Counted from the stretch's first letter, positions 23,125 to 34,571 are shown. The stretch: 64,000 nucleotides of DNA from Rhizomys pruinosus (GCA_009823505.1 VZQC01010550.1:3629581-3693580), one strand, 5' to 3'. Notes: a model not told the origin generated them from the sequence alone. A program made the numbers and translations.

Positions 23125-23455
23125 TAATAACAACTGTATGACCAAAAGCAATTTATGAACGGGAAGCATTTATTTTGGTTTGCAGTTCCAGAGGCAGAGT
23201 CCATAACGGCAGGAAAGGCATGGTAGCAGGCAGCTGGAGCAGGAAGCTGAGAGACACATCTTGGAAGGCAAACATGGAACAGAGGGCAAACTCTTAAGTG
23301 GAGTGAGGCTTTGAACTCCCAAAGCTGGCCACTAGTGACATATTTCCCCCCAGGAAAGCCATAAATTCTCCTCAACTTCCCCAAACAGTGCCACTAACTG
23401 TGAACGAAGTATTCCAATACCCCAGCCTATGGGAGGCACTGTTCATTCAAACTAC
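23125..23455 (+). mobile_element. Rodent interspersed repeat (unclassified)
   Basis: Contains the accaaaagcaattt and agctggagcaggaagctgag blocks of a family I know from rodent DNA but cannot name with certainty. It is related to 15113-15740 and 45105-45395. Confidence 0.5.
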
Positions 23456-23460
23456 TGTAG

Positions 23461-23575
23461 AAGCCAGGCCTGGTAGTCCATGCCTTTAATCTCAGCACTA
23501 TGGAGACAGAGGTGGGTGTATCTCTGCGAGTTCTAGGCCAGCTGGGGCCTAGAACTGTCTCAGAAAACCAAAAGC
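23461..23575 (+). mobile_element. B1 SINE, internally deleted
   Basis: agccaggcctggtagtccat start; the central core is missing before ctgtctcagaaaacc. Confidence 0.8.
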
Positions 23576-24112
23576 TAAAAACAAGCCACTATAGAAGTAA
23601 AGAGAAAGTAACAATTGTTTAAAGCAATATAACTGATATAATCACTTTGAAGAAAATTAACTACATAGATTCTATGATCCAGTAATTCTACTTCCCCATA
23701 TCAATCTTGGAAATAGAGGATAAAGTTATATACCAGAATTCCTACACAGTACTAATATTTGTTCAAAATTGAACACTACCTGATTACAGTGTGTTTGGGC
23801 AATGAACTGGTTTGCATGTATGAGATATAATACTGTAACTGTAACAAATTATAATGGGTGCATTTAGAAATATTATGAGATAAAGCATATTACAGTTCTT
23901 AGGAAAGAAATTGATAGCACATGTTGTTTATTAATTGTTATCTGATATATAGAAAACTTGGAAGGATGGGTACTTTCAAGGTGGCTACTTAGGGAAAGAC
24001 GGGTACATCATATATACCGAACAATTTTAATCTTTTGAGAGACAGAAAAAATATGGCCAAGTATGGACTCTATTCATTCCAGGCAACAGAAACTTATGTT
24101 TATACTGCACAC
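23576..24112. other. Non-coding DNA, possible old LINE-1 fragment
   Basis: gatgatccagtaattctact-like text near 23670-23770 resembles the 3' part of LINE-1 ORF2. The remainder is not recognised. Confidence 0.35.
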
Positions 24113-24114
24113 AC

Positions 24115-24268
24115 TTTTTTTTTTGGTCTTTTTGAGGCAGGGTCTTCCTTTAGTCCCAGCTGGCCTGGAGCTCACTATGTTTACCAAGCTGGCCTTGAAT
24201 TCACAGGGATCTGCCTGCCTCTGCCTCCCAAGTGCTGGGATCAAAGACGTGCGCCACCTCGCCCGGCT
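24115..24268 (-). mobile_element. B1 SINE
   Basis: Complete minus-strand B1. Confidence 0.9.
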
Positions 24269-24384
24269 ATAACTGCACACATTTTACTTTAAAAATTACA
24301 ACTTAATTAAAAGCATTTTTCAAGTACATTTTGACTGGCTTGATTACAGAAGATAAACACAATGGGACATAACTGGATAAAGGC

Positions 24385-24566
24385 TACTGTGATGGCCAAT
24401 CTTTACTGTCAACTTAATGGGATCTAATACCTAGTAGACAAATCTCTGGGCATTTCTATGAAAGATTTTCTAGATTTAGTTAATTGAAGTGGTGAAACTC
24501 ACCCTAGCTGCAAGCAGTGCCATCCTATGTACTGAGGGTCCTAGACTGAATAAAAAGGAGAAAGTA
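24385..24566 (+). mobile_element. Old interspersed repeat, DNA-transposon-like
   Basis: gtgatggccaatctttactg through gactgaataaaaaggagaaa matches a repeat I associate with MER1/URR-type elements. Class assignment is from memory. Confidence 0.4.
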
Positions 24567-24568
24567 AC

Positions 24569-24712
24569 CCCAGAGTGGTGGTGCATGCCTTTAATCCCAG
24601 CACTTGGTTGGCAGAGGTAGGCGGATGTCTGTGAGTTCATGGCCCACCTGGTCTACCGTAGTGAGCTCCAGGCCAGTTGGGACTAAAGGGAGACCCTGTC
24701 TCGGAAAGGAAG
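24569..24712 (+). mobile_element. B1 SINE
   Basis: Complete B1 whose A-rich tail has expanded into the following microsatellite. Confidence 0.85.
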
Positions 24713-24853
24713 GAAAGGAAGGAAAGGAAGGAAAGGAAGGAAAGGAAGGGAAGGAAGGGAAGGAAGGGAAGGAAGGGAAGGAAGGGAAGGAAGGGAAGGA
24801 AGGGAAGGAAAGGAAGGAAAGGAAGGAAAGGAAGGAAAGGAAGGAAAGGAAGG
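24707..24853. repeat. GGAAGGAAA / GGAAGGGAA microsatellite
   Basis: About 16 nine-base units, with a block of GGGAA variants between blocks of GGAAA. It is cut off by the single N at 24854. Confidence 0.95.
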
Positions 24854-24854
24854 N
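24854..24854. other. Unresolved base at inverted-repeat breakpoint
   Basis: Single N. The base to its right pairs with 46870, the last base of the right arm, so the inverted repeat begins exactly at this assembly join. Confidence 0.95.
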
Positions 24855-25164
24855 ATTCTGTTAATAGCTTCCTTTACTGTTCAGAACTGTGTTGTGTGTG
24901 TTACATGTACATGTACAGGATTCAGATAAGATAATCCTAAAGTGTTGGTTTTACCTTTTGTTTATTTGAAACAGGTCTGTCATTGGTATGGAACTTGACA
25001 GTTAGGCTAGGCTAACTTAGCATTAGCTACTCCCCAGGCCCCTCCCTCTGCCCCCAGCTCCCTGGAATTATCAGTATGTACCAGTAATATCCTCACTTTT
25101 TCTAAATGATTCTGTGATATTGCCTTCAAATCTCTTCATATCTATGCCACCTCCCGACCCAAAG

Positions 25165-25365
25165 CTTTTTGTTTTTTTCTTTTTTTTTTTTGTCTTTTTT
25201 CCGAGACAGGGTGTCTCCCTGTAGTCCCCCAGCTGTTCTGGAACGGCACTCTGTGTAGGCCAGGCTGCCTTGAACTCACAAGAGTCTTGTCCTGTCCTCT
25301 CGCTGCCTTCCCCAAGGTGGCGGTAGATGAATAGCTCGCCACCATTACGTCCCGCTGGACCCCAA
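25165..25365 (-). mobile_element. B1 SINE, indel-riddled
   Basis: Partner of the clean B1 at 46402-46572; here the core has extra bases in almost every block. Confidence 0.7.
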
Positions 25366-25764
25366 AGCTTTTTAATTTGAGATGGTTACATTGTCAGATT
25401 CTGGGGTTTGTCTGTTTGCTTTGGAGTGCTCTTTTTCTTAAATTTTGTCTTGTGCCTGTAATCTCTTTAGTATTTTTTCTTCTTGCAATGTTTCAGTGTG
25501 TTTCTGGTTTTTATATTAATTCTTTGATCCGGTTTTAAGAATGGACTTTTTAAGTGGGACGGTGAGGAGATGAATCTAATTCTTCTTCTCATCTGGGATA
25601 TCCTTCCCAGATTTCCCAATGTGTTTTACACATTTTGTGTCGCGAAATACGATGTGTTAGTGGACTGTTAGGCTTTGTATGGGATTTTAGTTTTCTGGGG
25701 TCCGTTTTTGTAACTAAGTTACTATTTTATTATTCATATGTAGGATGTACTTGACCTGCAAGAT

Positions 25765-25945
25765 GTGTGTATTATGTGCTCCCCTGTAGCATGCAATGTG
25801 CCCGCAGAGTCAGAAGAGGTGTTGGATTCCTCCCAGAACTGGAGTTACAGGCAGTTGGCTGCCATGTTGGTTGTGGGAATGAAACCCAGGGTTCTCTCTG
25901 CATAGCAGCAGGCTCCTTTTATCTGCTGACCCATCTCTCCAGCCC
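25765..25945 (-). mobile_element. B2-type SINE
   Basis: Partner of 45872-46090, shortened. Confidence 0.8.
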
Positions 25946-26229
25946 TTATTTTGGATCCTTTACTCATTTGAGTCTACTCACTTCTGTTTTTGTGCCAGTA
26001 CCATACTGTCTTGTGTCGAAGTGTAATTCCTGTTAATGGACATGTAGATACTTTATTCACCAGTTTTTGAACTCTATGATGTAGTTTAGATCGTTATAGT
26101 GTAGTTTGCTGATAAGTTCTTATTCAGGAATGAACCTAGCTAAGGATAGGAGTAGTGGTTTTATGGTCTCCCAACTGATTACTGTATCTGGTATAATTGT
26201 GTCTGACCTCTTCAGGCCTTTTTAGGCCA

Positions 26230-26478
26230 AATGTTTTATGTATTTATTATATTATTTATGCATCTTTGTCTTATGTGTAAGTGTTTTGCCTGCACGTGTG
26301 TTACTTGTATGCAAAGCCAGTGGCAGCCAAAAGGTATCTGGCTGAAGACCCCCGGTGGGAACCTCAGAGTTATAGGGACAGTTGCTGAACCATCCATGTG
26401 GGTGGGTATGAGGAACTGAACCAGGGTCCTCTGACAGAGCAGTCCAAGTGCCTCTAACCTGCCTGAGCTATCCTCTCC
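26230..26478 (-). mobile_element. B2-type SINE
   Basis: Partner of 45403-45625; the 5' part is garbled. Confidence 0.8.
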
Positions 26479-26499
26479 ATTGCCGCCGTTCCTATGAGG

Positions 26500-26800
26500 A
26501 ATTTTCTTATTTGCTAATTGGTATAGGAGGCAGGAGGCAGTAGCCTCTGTGGGTGGTGCCGTCCCTAGGCAGGTGTGGCCTAGAATGAGTAAGGAAGATA
26601 GCTGAGCGAGCCTGGAAGTAGCAAGCCAGGAAGAGTGGGTCCTCCTAATGGTCTCTGCTTCCAGTTTCTGCTCCACTAACCTGCTTGGCTTCTGCTGCCA
26701 ATAGACTCTAAAGCTGTAAGCCCAAATAAACCTTGTTTCCTTCTCCCAACTTGCTTTTGGTTAGTCAGTGTTTTTTATCACAGCACAGAAGCTAACAGAC
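26500..26800 (-). mobile_element. Rodent interspersed repeat
   Basis: Partner of 45105-45395; this copy is nearly clean. Confidence 0.55.
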
Positions 26801-26999
26801 CCGCTAACTGGACAGTCTCTCAGTATTTTCATAGTGCCACTATCCATGAGGGGAGAACACCTGCTTGACAGGTATCCCTGTGTCTGACCATACACAAGCA
26901 GTATGGTACATCTAGACCCTGGCATAGCTGTTGTTCTGTAGGGGGCAAAAATTGAAATGTGACTTCCGGTTTTTGTTTTTCCTCAGCTTCTATTTGTCT

Positions 27000-27160
27000 T
27001 TCTTTTTTTTTCTTTTTTTTTTTTTTTTGAGGCAGGGTCTCCCTTTAGTCCAGTTTGGCCTGTACTCACTGTATACAGACCAGGCGGCCTGAATCACAGA
27101 AGATCCGCGGAGTGCGCCTCTGCCTCCCAAGTCGCACCATCACACCCAGCGGCAGCTTTT
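27000..27160 (-). mobile_element. B1 SINE, indel-riddled
   Basis: Partner of 44772-44912. Confidence 0.7.
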
Positions 27161-27700
27161 TGTTTTATAGGAATAGATTCTATTGTTTTATCTTGATTGT
27201 GGTCTTTTACTGGGTTGTACAGAAGTGGCTCTGCCATCTTACCTGGAGGTCCTAGTATATTCCTATATTACTCTTTGTGCTTAGGACTGCGGCTTAGCCG
27301 CTTGCGGCGTAGTCTTCTTGTAGCATGGATTCCTTTGAGTTAATATGGGGCCATTTTCACAGTTAAAATTCAATGTGTGAACTTGGTGCCAGTTGAGCAT
27401 GAGGAGCGGCATTCTCATATACAACTTAGTATGCAGCTGCCTTCTTCATTGTTTCAAAGTTGTCTCTGTAGAGGTTTTCGCCCTATTTGGATAAGTTTAT
27501 TCCTAGGTATTAATATTTTATTTGGAACCTAATTATGAATGAACAAATTTGTTTTCTGAGATTAATTAACAAGTACATGCTAGAATACACAGGAAAACCA
27601 TTAGTTTTTGTATGTTGATTTGCCTGATATGTTTTATGAAATCTAAGTGTTCCTAGTGGAGTCCTTTCAGTTTTCTATTTGTATTTTTTTTTTTTGTTTG
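27161..27700 (-). mobile_element. LINE-1 ORF2 relic
   Basis: Partner of 44285-44765. The reverse complement shows the reverse-transcriptase C-terminal region. Confidence 0.65.
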
Positions 27701-27704
27701 TTTT

Positions 27705-27885
27705 ATAGTATTTTTTCTTTTCGAGACACAAGGTCCTCCCCCTGTAGCCCCACTTGTCCTGGAACTCCTCTGTTAGACACGGCGTAAGGCCTTGAATATT
27801 CACAGAGATCTGTTTGACTCTGCCTCTGCCTCTCAGGAGTGCTACCGGGTAAAAGGCATATCTTGCCACCATGCCCAAGTCGTTT
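27705..27885 (-). mobile_element. B1 SINE, indel-riddled
   Basis: Full-length here, whereas its partner at 44168-44250 is cut by an N. The left arm therefore carries sequence missing on the right. Confidence 0.65.
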
Positions 27886-27919
27886 TCTTCGCGATCTTAT
27901 TTTTAAGAATAGTTACGAT

Positions 27920-28115
27920 GCCAGCCCTGGTGGCACACGCCTTAATCCTAGAACTAGAGGCCAGAGCGCATCCGGCTCGGATCTTTTGTGGAGTTCAACG
28001 GATGACCAGTTCCTGTGTCTCACTACAGAGATGATGTTTCTCTCAGTGCGGAGGCTGGAGGCTCGGGGGGGAGACCACGATAGTGCGTGAGAAAGGACCA
28101 AAAAAGAAAAAGAGA
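27920..28115 (+). mobile_element. B1 SINE, heavily garbled
   Basis: gccagccctggtggcacacg start and a ggagaccacgatagtg-type end. No partner is found in the right arm. Confidence 0.55.
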
Positions 28116-28239
28116 AAGTCTGTCGTGGTCTGCATGAGAGTATAGGGATAATAGTTAGTTTATTCTCTGTTTTCTGATTTATTACTAAAGAAAGGAGCAT
28201 CACCCTATAGGCCCAGGCACAGCCTAGGAACGATTGCAC

Positions 28240-28480
28240 CTCCACTGAGTAGACCAGGCTGGCCTCAGTATCACAGCCTCAGTGTCATTACGAGAATAGT
28301 TTTCTTTTGGAGTCTTGTTTATGAATGGAGATTTGGCTGGAGTAATCGGGAACCAAGGCGACGTCTGCCAGGGGCATCTGTTTTGTCTCTTTAACTGCTA
28401 GAGTGCTTTATCCTCTTCTCCAGTCGCTCTATTTCGATATTTTACCCTTGTTGATCGTTAGCTTTTGATGGTCTTGACAG
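28240..28480 (-). mobile_element. Garbled copy of chimeric SINE and LINE-1 flank
   Basis: Low-quality partner of 43473-43752; gtagaccaggctggcct and ctttaactgctagagtgc are recognisable. Confidence 0.45.
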
Positions 28481-28494
28481 CTGCTAGCTAGACT

Positions 28495-28760
28495 TGTGAG
28501 TACTGATTAGGAGGTGAGGGGGGCGTGGAGGAGATTGGTAGTTGGTGTAGAGCCGCGAGCCAGTCGTCTTGAGCAGGAGCGTGGTTTCGGGATCCCTCAG
28601 CCCACATGGGCGCCTCAAGACACGTCTGAGAACTCCAATCCATGTTACGAACCTCCAGTTTTCCAGGGGAATCTGAAGACCCTCTTCTTGAAGCCACTCG
28701 GCCGCACTGCCGACACGTGTGCACCAACTTGCATGCAGATCAGATACATTCTATACACGA
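28495..28760 (+). mobile_element. B2-type SINE, heavily garbled
   Basis: Partner of 43240-43473. The head is barely recognisable; the tail is clearer from cttgcatgcagat onward. Confidence 0.6.
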
Positions 28761-28844
28761 TGGCAAATAATATAATTAAAAATAGAGTAAGAAGGGGAGA
28801 TATACTCCAGAGATAGGCTTTGGGGTTTTCCCCATTATGCTATA

Positions 28845-29206
28845 AGGATAATCTTAATCTTTATTTCTGAGGTTTTTGCTGGGGAGTAGTGGGGTTTCTG
28901 GTGGGATTGGGGTGCGGGCCAGGCATGGCCTCCGCTGGTTGATGCGTGCTGGAGTGCGTTGCACGATCTATGATTCACGTTTCCACGAGCAGTTTCCACC
29001 TGATGACCCTTCGCACAATTGCCGTCGCCATCTCTTCACATGTCCGAGTCTGCACCCCGAAGGTAAAGACTCGCCACCACAAGACAAGCACCAAGCAATA
29101 CGCAGAACCAAGCGCAGTCAAACCATTCAGCCTTAGCTCGCGGAGGCCTCTCACTCCTTGATGACCTCCTGTGCTCATAGTATTCTTCGCTAGTGAGGAA
29201 TTTGAC
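28845..29206. other. CpG-rich segment present only in the left arm
   Basis: About 360 bases inserted between two blocks that are contiguous in the right arm (at about 43180). CpG dinucleotides are far denser than anywhere nearby. No similarity to elements in the window is apparent. Low-quality read sequence, contaminant or genuine insertion cannot be separated here. Confidence 0.5.
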
Positions 29207-29690
29207 ATATTGGCTGTAGGTGTGTAACATGCAGCCTTTATTGTGCTGCTTCTGTCCTTGGATTCTGCGGTGCTTTTATCAGGAAGGGATGCTGAGATTT
29301 GCCTTTTCAGCATTGATTAAGATCGTCCTGAGTTGTGTGATTTCTGTTAAGACTGTTTATGTGCTGTTTACTGATTTACCTATATTGGACCATCCTTGCA
29401 TCCCTGGAATAAAACTTACTTATTTGTGATATATAATCTTAAATGTGTTCATTGAGAACTTTTAATATCTAGGTTTATCAGGAAAATTGGTCTGTAATTT
29501 TCTCTTGGTGCATGTGTGGGTGTGCTCATTTGTGTTCTTACCTGGTTTTAGTGTAAGGGTAATACTAACTTAACAGAATGTTTGGTGATCTTTCTATTTT
29601 ATGAATAGTTGAAAGCACACTGATGTTAGGTCTTCTAAAGCTTTGGTAGAATATATGTAGAATATAAGTTCTAAATTAATATTTTACTTA
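29207..29690 (-). mobile_element. LINE-1 ORF2 relic
   Basis: Partner of 42712-43238. The reverse complement contains the conserved attccagggatgcaaggatgg of the LINE-1 reverse transcriptase region. Confidence 0.8.
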
Positions 29691-29875
29691 TGTGAGAGTG
29701 GTTTGCCTGCACATTATAGCGCCAATGATAGCCATGCAATGCCCACCGGAGACCCAAAAGCGGCAAATTGATTCCCTGGAATGGAGTTGAAGTATGCTTG
29801 TTTGCCACCATATGATTTCTGGGACAGAGCCAGCCCAGTGTTTTCTAGACTGCTGAGCACCTCTCCATCCTCTGG
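29691..29875 (-). mobile_element. B2-type SINE
   Basis: Partner of 42514-42705, with a shortened head. Confidence 0.7.
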
Positions 29876-30039
29876 TAGAACATCTTTCTGATTTCATTTT
29901 AGTAAATCCTATGTAAACATTTATCCATTTCATCTCAGTTTTCCAGTTTTGGGGAATATTAAGTTTTCAAAGTATTCCTCTGGATTTCTTTGGTATTTGT
30001 TGCAATGTTCTCTTTTTAATTTTATTTTAATTATTAATT

Positions 30040-30425
30040 AATTAATTTCGTTTATTTATTTTTGTCCTTTTCGAGACAAGCCGGTCTCCCTGTAGCCCCG
30101 CTGTCGGGCGTGGAACTCCAACGCTGTAGACCAGGCTTGGCCTGAACTCACAAAAATCTGCCCTGCCTCTGCCTCCAGAGTGCTAGGAATTAAGGCGTGC
30201 GCCGAATTCCTGGCTTCCTTGTTTATTTATTTTTTTATGTGTATGAGTCGTAAGTGTCTGCAAATGCAGGTTTGGTGCACCAGTGTCGTGCCAATGCTGT
30301 CGCGAAGGTCAGAAGAGGGCGGTTGACTTCCTTTGGATTCCACGGAACTCGCGAGTTAAAGACGGACGTTCTTAGCTGCCATGTGGGTGCTTGGGAACAA
30401 AACCCATCTTCCAGCCACATCTCTT
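30040..30425 (-). mobile_element. B1 then B2-type SINE, indel-riddled
   Basis: B1 at 30040-30215 and B2 at 30216-30425, partners of 42183-42335 and 41993-42175. Extra C, G and T residues interrupt most conserved blocks. Confidence 0.7.
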
Positions 30426-31075
30426 TAAAAACATTTTTCATTTTTTTCTATATGCAAATTGTTCTCTTTGTTTAATTTCTTAATTTTATTAATTGGGTCC
30501 TTGCTTTTGGGTTAATTTATCTAAAGAGTTTTTAGTCTTAGTGTTATATTTCCTTCAAAAAAGTCAACTCTGTTGTTTCATTGATTCTTTGTATTATTGT
30601 CTTTAATTACCCTGTTCATTTAATTTTTTTTTTCTAATTTTATTTCTTTCTAGCTAGTGAGTGACTGGATTTGGGGTTTGTTTTTCTAAGACTTTGAGGT
30701 ACATCATTAAGCTATCTAGTTGAGACCTCTCTACTTTAAGTGTAAGCACTCATAGCTACTCATTTCCTGTTAGGAGATGAGACTCTATCGCTGCATCCCA
30801 AAGTTCTGATGCATTAATTCTCTTTTGATGTAGGAATTTCTAAATTTCTTCCTTGATTTCTTCAAGTATTTGGATAGGCAGAGAAAATTTGCCTCCCAGA
30901 GCACTTGGGAGGCAAGGCAGTTGCTGAGAAAAATGTGTAATTCCCCAGCTGTAAATGTCTATCAAGTACATTTGACCTGTGGTATGATTACTCTGAATTT
31001 TCCATTTTTTGATTTCTCCCTTATGGGAGTGAGGTGTGTAAACGATCGACAAGACCGTTAACGGTCACCAACTGT
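30426..31075 (-). mobile_element. LINE-1 ORF2 relic
   Basis: Partner of 41285-41990. Confidence 0.65.
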
Positions 31076-31379
31076 CCGTCCTTCCAGGAGTGCTTGCCTT
31101 TTCATGAAATGGGAACTCCAAGCACTCAAGTGCCGTTGTTTGATATATTCTTTTTTTGCTCTTTGTTTTTTTTTTGCTTGTTATTTTGTTGCCTAGTGAC
31201 CCTTCTTTCTCTCCTGACTACTTTGTTTTGAATTCCTTGATTATTTAAGGGATCTTTCAGTGAACTGCCTATTCTTCAGGGCTTAATTTCTAGCACCACA
31301 CTGAGAGGAGTAAACAAACTGCTAGAACACCAACATCAAACTGCATAATAATAGAAATAGACTTAAAATTGGATTTAAG

Positions 31380-31450
31380 TGGGGCTAGAGAAGGGCTCAG
31401 CAGTTAAAAGTACTGGCCTGCTCTGCAGAGGACCTGGGTTTGATGTTGCT
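31380..31450 (+). mobile_element. B2-type SINE 5' fragment
   Basis: Partner of 40990-41062; it abuts the truncated end of the Rpl31 pseudogene. Confidence 0.7.
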
Positions 31451-31454
31451 CAGC

Positions 31455-31684
31455 AAACATGGATACGATATGGAACATTCCTTATTTCTTTGGCCCAGAT
31501 AGCTCTGTTGAGCCTGGTATCAATGTGCACATCTGGAGTACCCATCTCCTTCATAGCAAATTTCTGGATTTCTTTTGAGTGCCTGAGGGGCATGTTATTT
31601 GAAGCCTACTCCGTGATTGCACTGGTCACTACCTGGTTGATGGCAGAGCAGCCCTTCTTCTTGCCACCGTTTTGTTAGAGCCAT
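31455..31684 (-). pseudogene. Rpl31 processed pseudogene, left-arm copy
   Basis: Minus-strand, intron-less sequence matching ribosomal protein L31 mRNA from its ATG (31684-31682). It carries an internal deletion removing the segment around the TINIHKRIHG region and is truncated before the C-terminal third by a B2 fragment. In its middle it reads [18 protein letters not shown], close to functional L31. The paired copy at 40756-40990 is scrambled over exactly this stretch although the flanks match. It cannot encode a full protein. Confidence 0.85.
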
Positions 31685-31849
31685 TTTGCCAGTCCCAAAT
31701 TGGAAAGAAGCCCCACAATAATTTTAAGAATATAAATTTTCTTAAATGAGTAAAACTCAATAATATGCCATCCATGACCATAGAACAGAAAATGGCAAAA
31801 ATAATGTAAAATATTCTGTGAAGTTAAAAATCATTTAGGGCAAAGGAAG

Positions 31850-32015
31850 ACATTTTTATTTTTATTTATTTATTTATTATTTTGAGACAGGGTCTCCTGA
31901 GCTCAAGGCTGGCCTTGAACTCTATGTATACCTTGGCTGGCCTTAACTTTGAGTCTGCCCTGCCCTCGCCCGCCAATGTGCTGGGATTAAAGGTATGTAA
32001 CCACCACGCCTGGCT
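31850..32015 (-). mobile_element. B1 SINE
   Basis: Partner of 40420-40560, with indels. Confidence 0.8.
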
Positions 32016-32154
32016 ACAAAGAAATTAATGAATGAAGATAAAGGAAGGGGACAGGGAAAGGGGAAAATATAGAAGATCACAGATGGAAGGTTTAATAACA
32101 AGAAAGAAAAATGTTTAAAAGATGTTATGAAAGGAAAAGAAGAAAGAGCAAACA

Positions 32155-32315
32155 GATTTTTTTTTTATTTTTTAAGACGGGTCCTCCCCTGTAGCCCCAG
32201 CTGGCCCTGGAACTCACAATGTAGAACCAGGTTGGCCTTGAAAACTCACAGAGATCCACCTGCTTCTGCCCTCCAAGTATGGGTAAAGGTGTGCACCACC
32301 ACACCCGGCTACAAA
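32155..32315 (-). mobile_element. B1 SINE
   Basis: Partner of 40134-40275, with several single-base insertions. Confidence 0.8.
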
Positions 32316-32419
32316 ACAGATTTTTTTTACCAAGGAATATTAAATTAAAAACAACAGTAGGTAAATATAAGGTTAATAAAAAAAAGCTTTTAAAATGAGC
32401 GACAATCCCCGAGGAACGT

Positions 32420-32660
32420 GCTAGGCCAGCGAGCGTGCCTTTTAATTCTAGCACTTGGGAGAGCAGAGCGAGCGGATCTTATGTGAGTTCAAGGCCAGCC
32501 TGGATCTAACAGAGTGAGTTCCAGGACCAAGCTGGGGCTGATAGGGAGACCCTGTCTCAAAAAGACCCCCCGCAAAGAAAAAATGAAAGGACAAAAAATA
32601 CAGGCATAATGGTACATGCCTGTGCTACAGAGAGACCCTGTCTCAACAAAAGATGATGTT
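32420..32660 (+). mobile_element. B1 SINE and B1 fragment
   Basis: A garbled B1 at 32420-32570 and a 3' fragment at 32600-32655, partners of 39890-40037 and 39808-39868. Confidence 0.75.
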
Positions 32661-33120
32661 AAAAAAAAAAACCTAAGACAAAATCAAAATATTACTAAAA
32701 GTATAATAAAGAGAAAAATAGGGAAACAAGTGCTAGCACAGAGGTAAATACTGGTAGTTTCTTTCTGGGTCTTCTGGAATGTCACAGGTGGATGCCAGGG
32801 GTGGGGAAGGATGGTTAGTTCACTTTGTATGCCCCTCTCCCCCACAGTTTATGGTGGTATTAGGCCAGTACTTGTGGATGAGGCTTCTGCTTCCCCTCTT
32901 CCTGCTAGGGAGCCGTATAGGTGGTTCTTTCCATTGAGCCTCCCTTCTGTTTCTCTGAACTTTTAAGCTCCCCTGTCACTCTTTATTTTGTGATGTTTTC
33001 TCTCTCCAGAACAGTCTATGTAACCTCTAATACTTTTGATGGGTCATAGGAAGGGAGCTTCTCAGCTACCACCTTACCCAGAAGTCTCAACTTTTGAAAT
33101 TGTCCTCTTGTACCTGGCTT
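32661..33120. other. Unique block of the left arm
   Basis: No SINE. From 32735 to 33070 it is the exact reverse complement of its partner near 39366-39720. This is the clearest demonstration that unique sequence in the arms does not differ. Confidence 0.8.
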
Positions 33121-33149
33121 ATTTCCGGGTTTCTTGTTTTGTTTTGTTT

Positions 33150-33535
33150 TGTTTTTGTCTTTTGGGACAGGGTCTCCTGTAGCCCCAGCTGTCCTGGAAC
33201 TCACTCACATGCTAGACCAGCTGGACCTTGAACCTCACAAGATCCGCCTGCCTCTACCACCCAAATGCCTTAGATTAAAGGCGTGGCCACCACACCCAGC
33301 CTGTACGGCTTATTTCATTCAACATCATGTCTTCCAAGGTCTCTAATTGTACCTAATGAAAAAGATTGCACTTTTTTTGGTCCTTATTGTCATACAGGGC
33401 CTCTCCCTGTTAACCCGCCAGTTGTCCTGGAATTAACTCTGTAGAACAGGCTGGCCCTTGAACGCCCAAGAATCCGCACCGCCTCTGCCTCCCAAGTGCA
33501 TAGATTATAAGAGGCATCGGCCACCAACCCAGCAA
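33150..33535 (-). mobile_element. Two B1 SINEs, indel-riddled
   Basis: 33150-33305 and 33365-33535, partners of 39163-39325 and 38939-39085. Confidence 0.8.
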
Positions 33536-33589
33536 GAATTGCTCTTTCTTTTTATTTATTTTTTATTTTTTATTTAATTTAGTTATTTA

Positions 33590-33830
33590 ATTATTTTCTA
33601 TGTGTATGAATGTACTCTCTGCCATGTAGGTTTGGTGCACCCATGCCGTGCAATGCTGCGGAGGTCAGAAGAGGTTGTCAGGATTCCCCTGGGACTGGAA
33701 GTTCTCCTGGAAATTGGAGCTTCAGACGGTTCTCTGCCGCCATGCGGTGGGTGCTGGGGATTGAAAACCCGGATCCTCTGCAAGAGCGTTGGCACTCTTC
33801 CGCTAGGCATCCCTCTCCAGCCCCAAGATT
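33590..33830 (-). mobile_element. B2-type SINE, duplication subfamily
   Basis: Partner of 38656-38920 with extra bases. Confidence 0.85.
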
Positions 33831-33984
33831 GCTACTTTCTAAAAGCAGCGTAATACTCTGTTTTACCACACACACACACAAAAGCAACTCAATCTAAAAT
33901 TCCAAAACTTTTTGACTACTGATGTGATACCTGGTGGAAAATTCCACACTTAAGATAGGTTACAGTAAAAATGCAAGTGTGCTA

Positions 33985-34490
33985 AATTCTGTTTTCAAAC
34001 ATTATTTAGTATGTGTGTAAATGTTGTGTGGGAGCATGCACATATGAGGTTAGAGGCAACTTTCAGGAAGTCATTTCTTTCTTTGTACCATATAGGTTCC
34101 AAAGATTGAGCTTAATATTGTCAGGCTTGGTTGCAAAAGCCTTTACCTAGTGACATTTGATCAGTAATTAAAAATACTGATATATTAAATAGTTCCCAAG
34201 CTGTGTGGAAAGGTGGATATGGAACATAATGCCTTTCATGTTTAGCTTTGATCTCATTCCCAAGATTGCCTGTTTTTATACAAATATTCCAAAAATCTAA
34301 AATTCCAAATCTCAAATCCCTCCAGTTCTAAGCATTTTGCCTCTCTGTACCAGTGTTTTCTTCATTTATCCATTGACAGTTAACTAAGTTTGGTTCCATG
34401 TGCTGACTTTGTGAATAATGTTGCAGTGAACATAGGAGTGCAGAAATGGACCACTTTCCTTTGTATGCATACCCTATGATAAGATTGCTG
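33985..34490 (-). mobile_element. Old B4-like SINE and LINE-1 3' fragment
   Basis: Partners of 38312-38478 and 37930-38330. This copy lacks part of the B4 head. Confidence 0.55.
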
Positions 34491-34571
34491 CATCGTGTTA
34501 TCTACTTTTATTTTTTACTTTCATTTTAAATTTAAAATTTTTACTGTATGAAAAGAGAGGTCAGTGTTGGG

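Noticed and set aside
22995..23384. 129-codon open frame on the minus strand
   Set aside because: Its body is the complement of a B1 and an old rodent repeat; no conserved motif.
24604..24934. Lys/Glu/Gly repeat protein frames
   Set aside because: Translation of a B1 and the GGAAGGAAA microsatellite, crossing an N.
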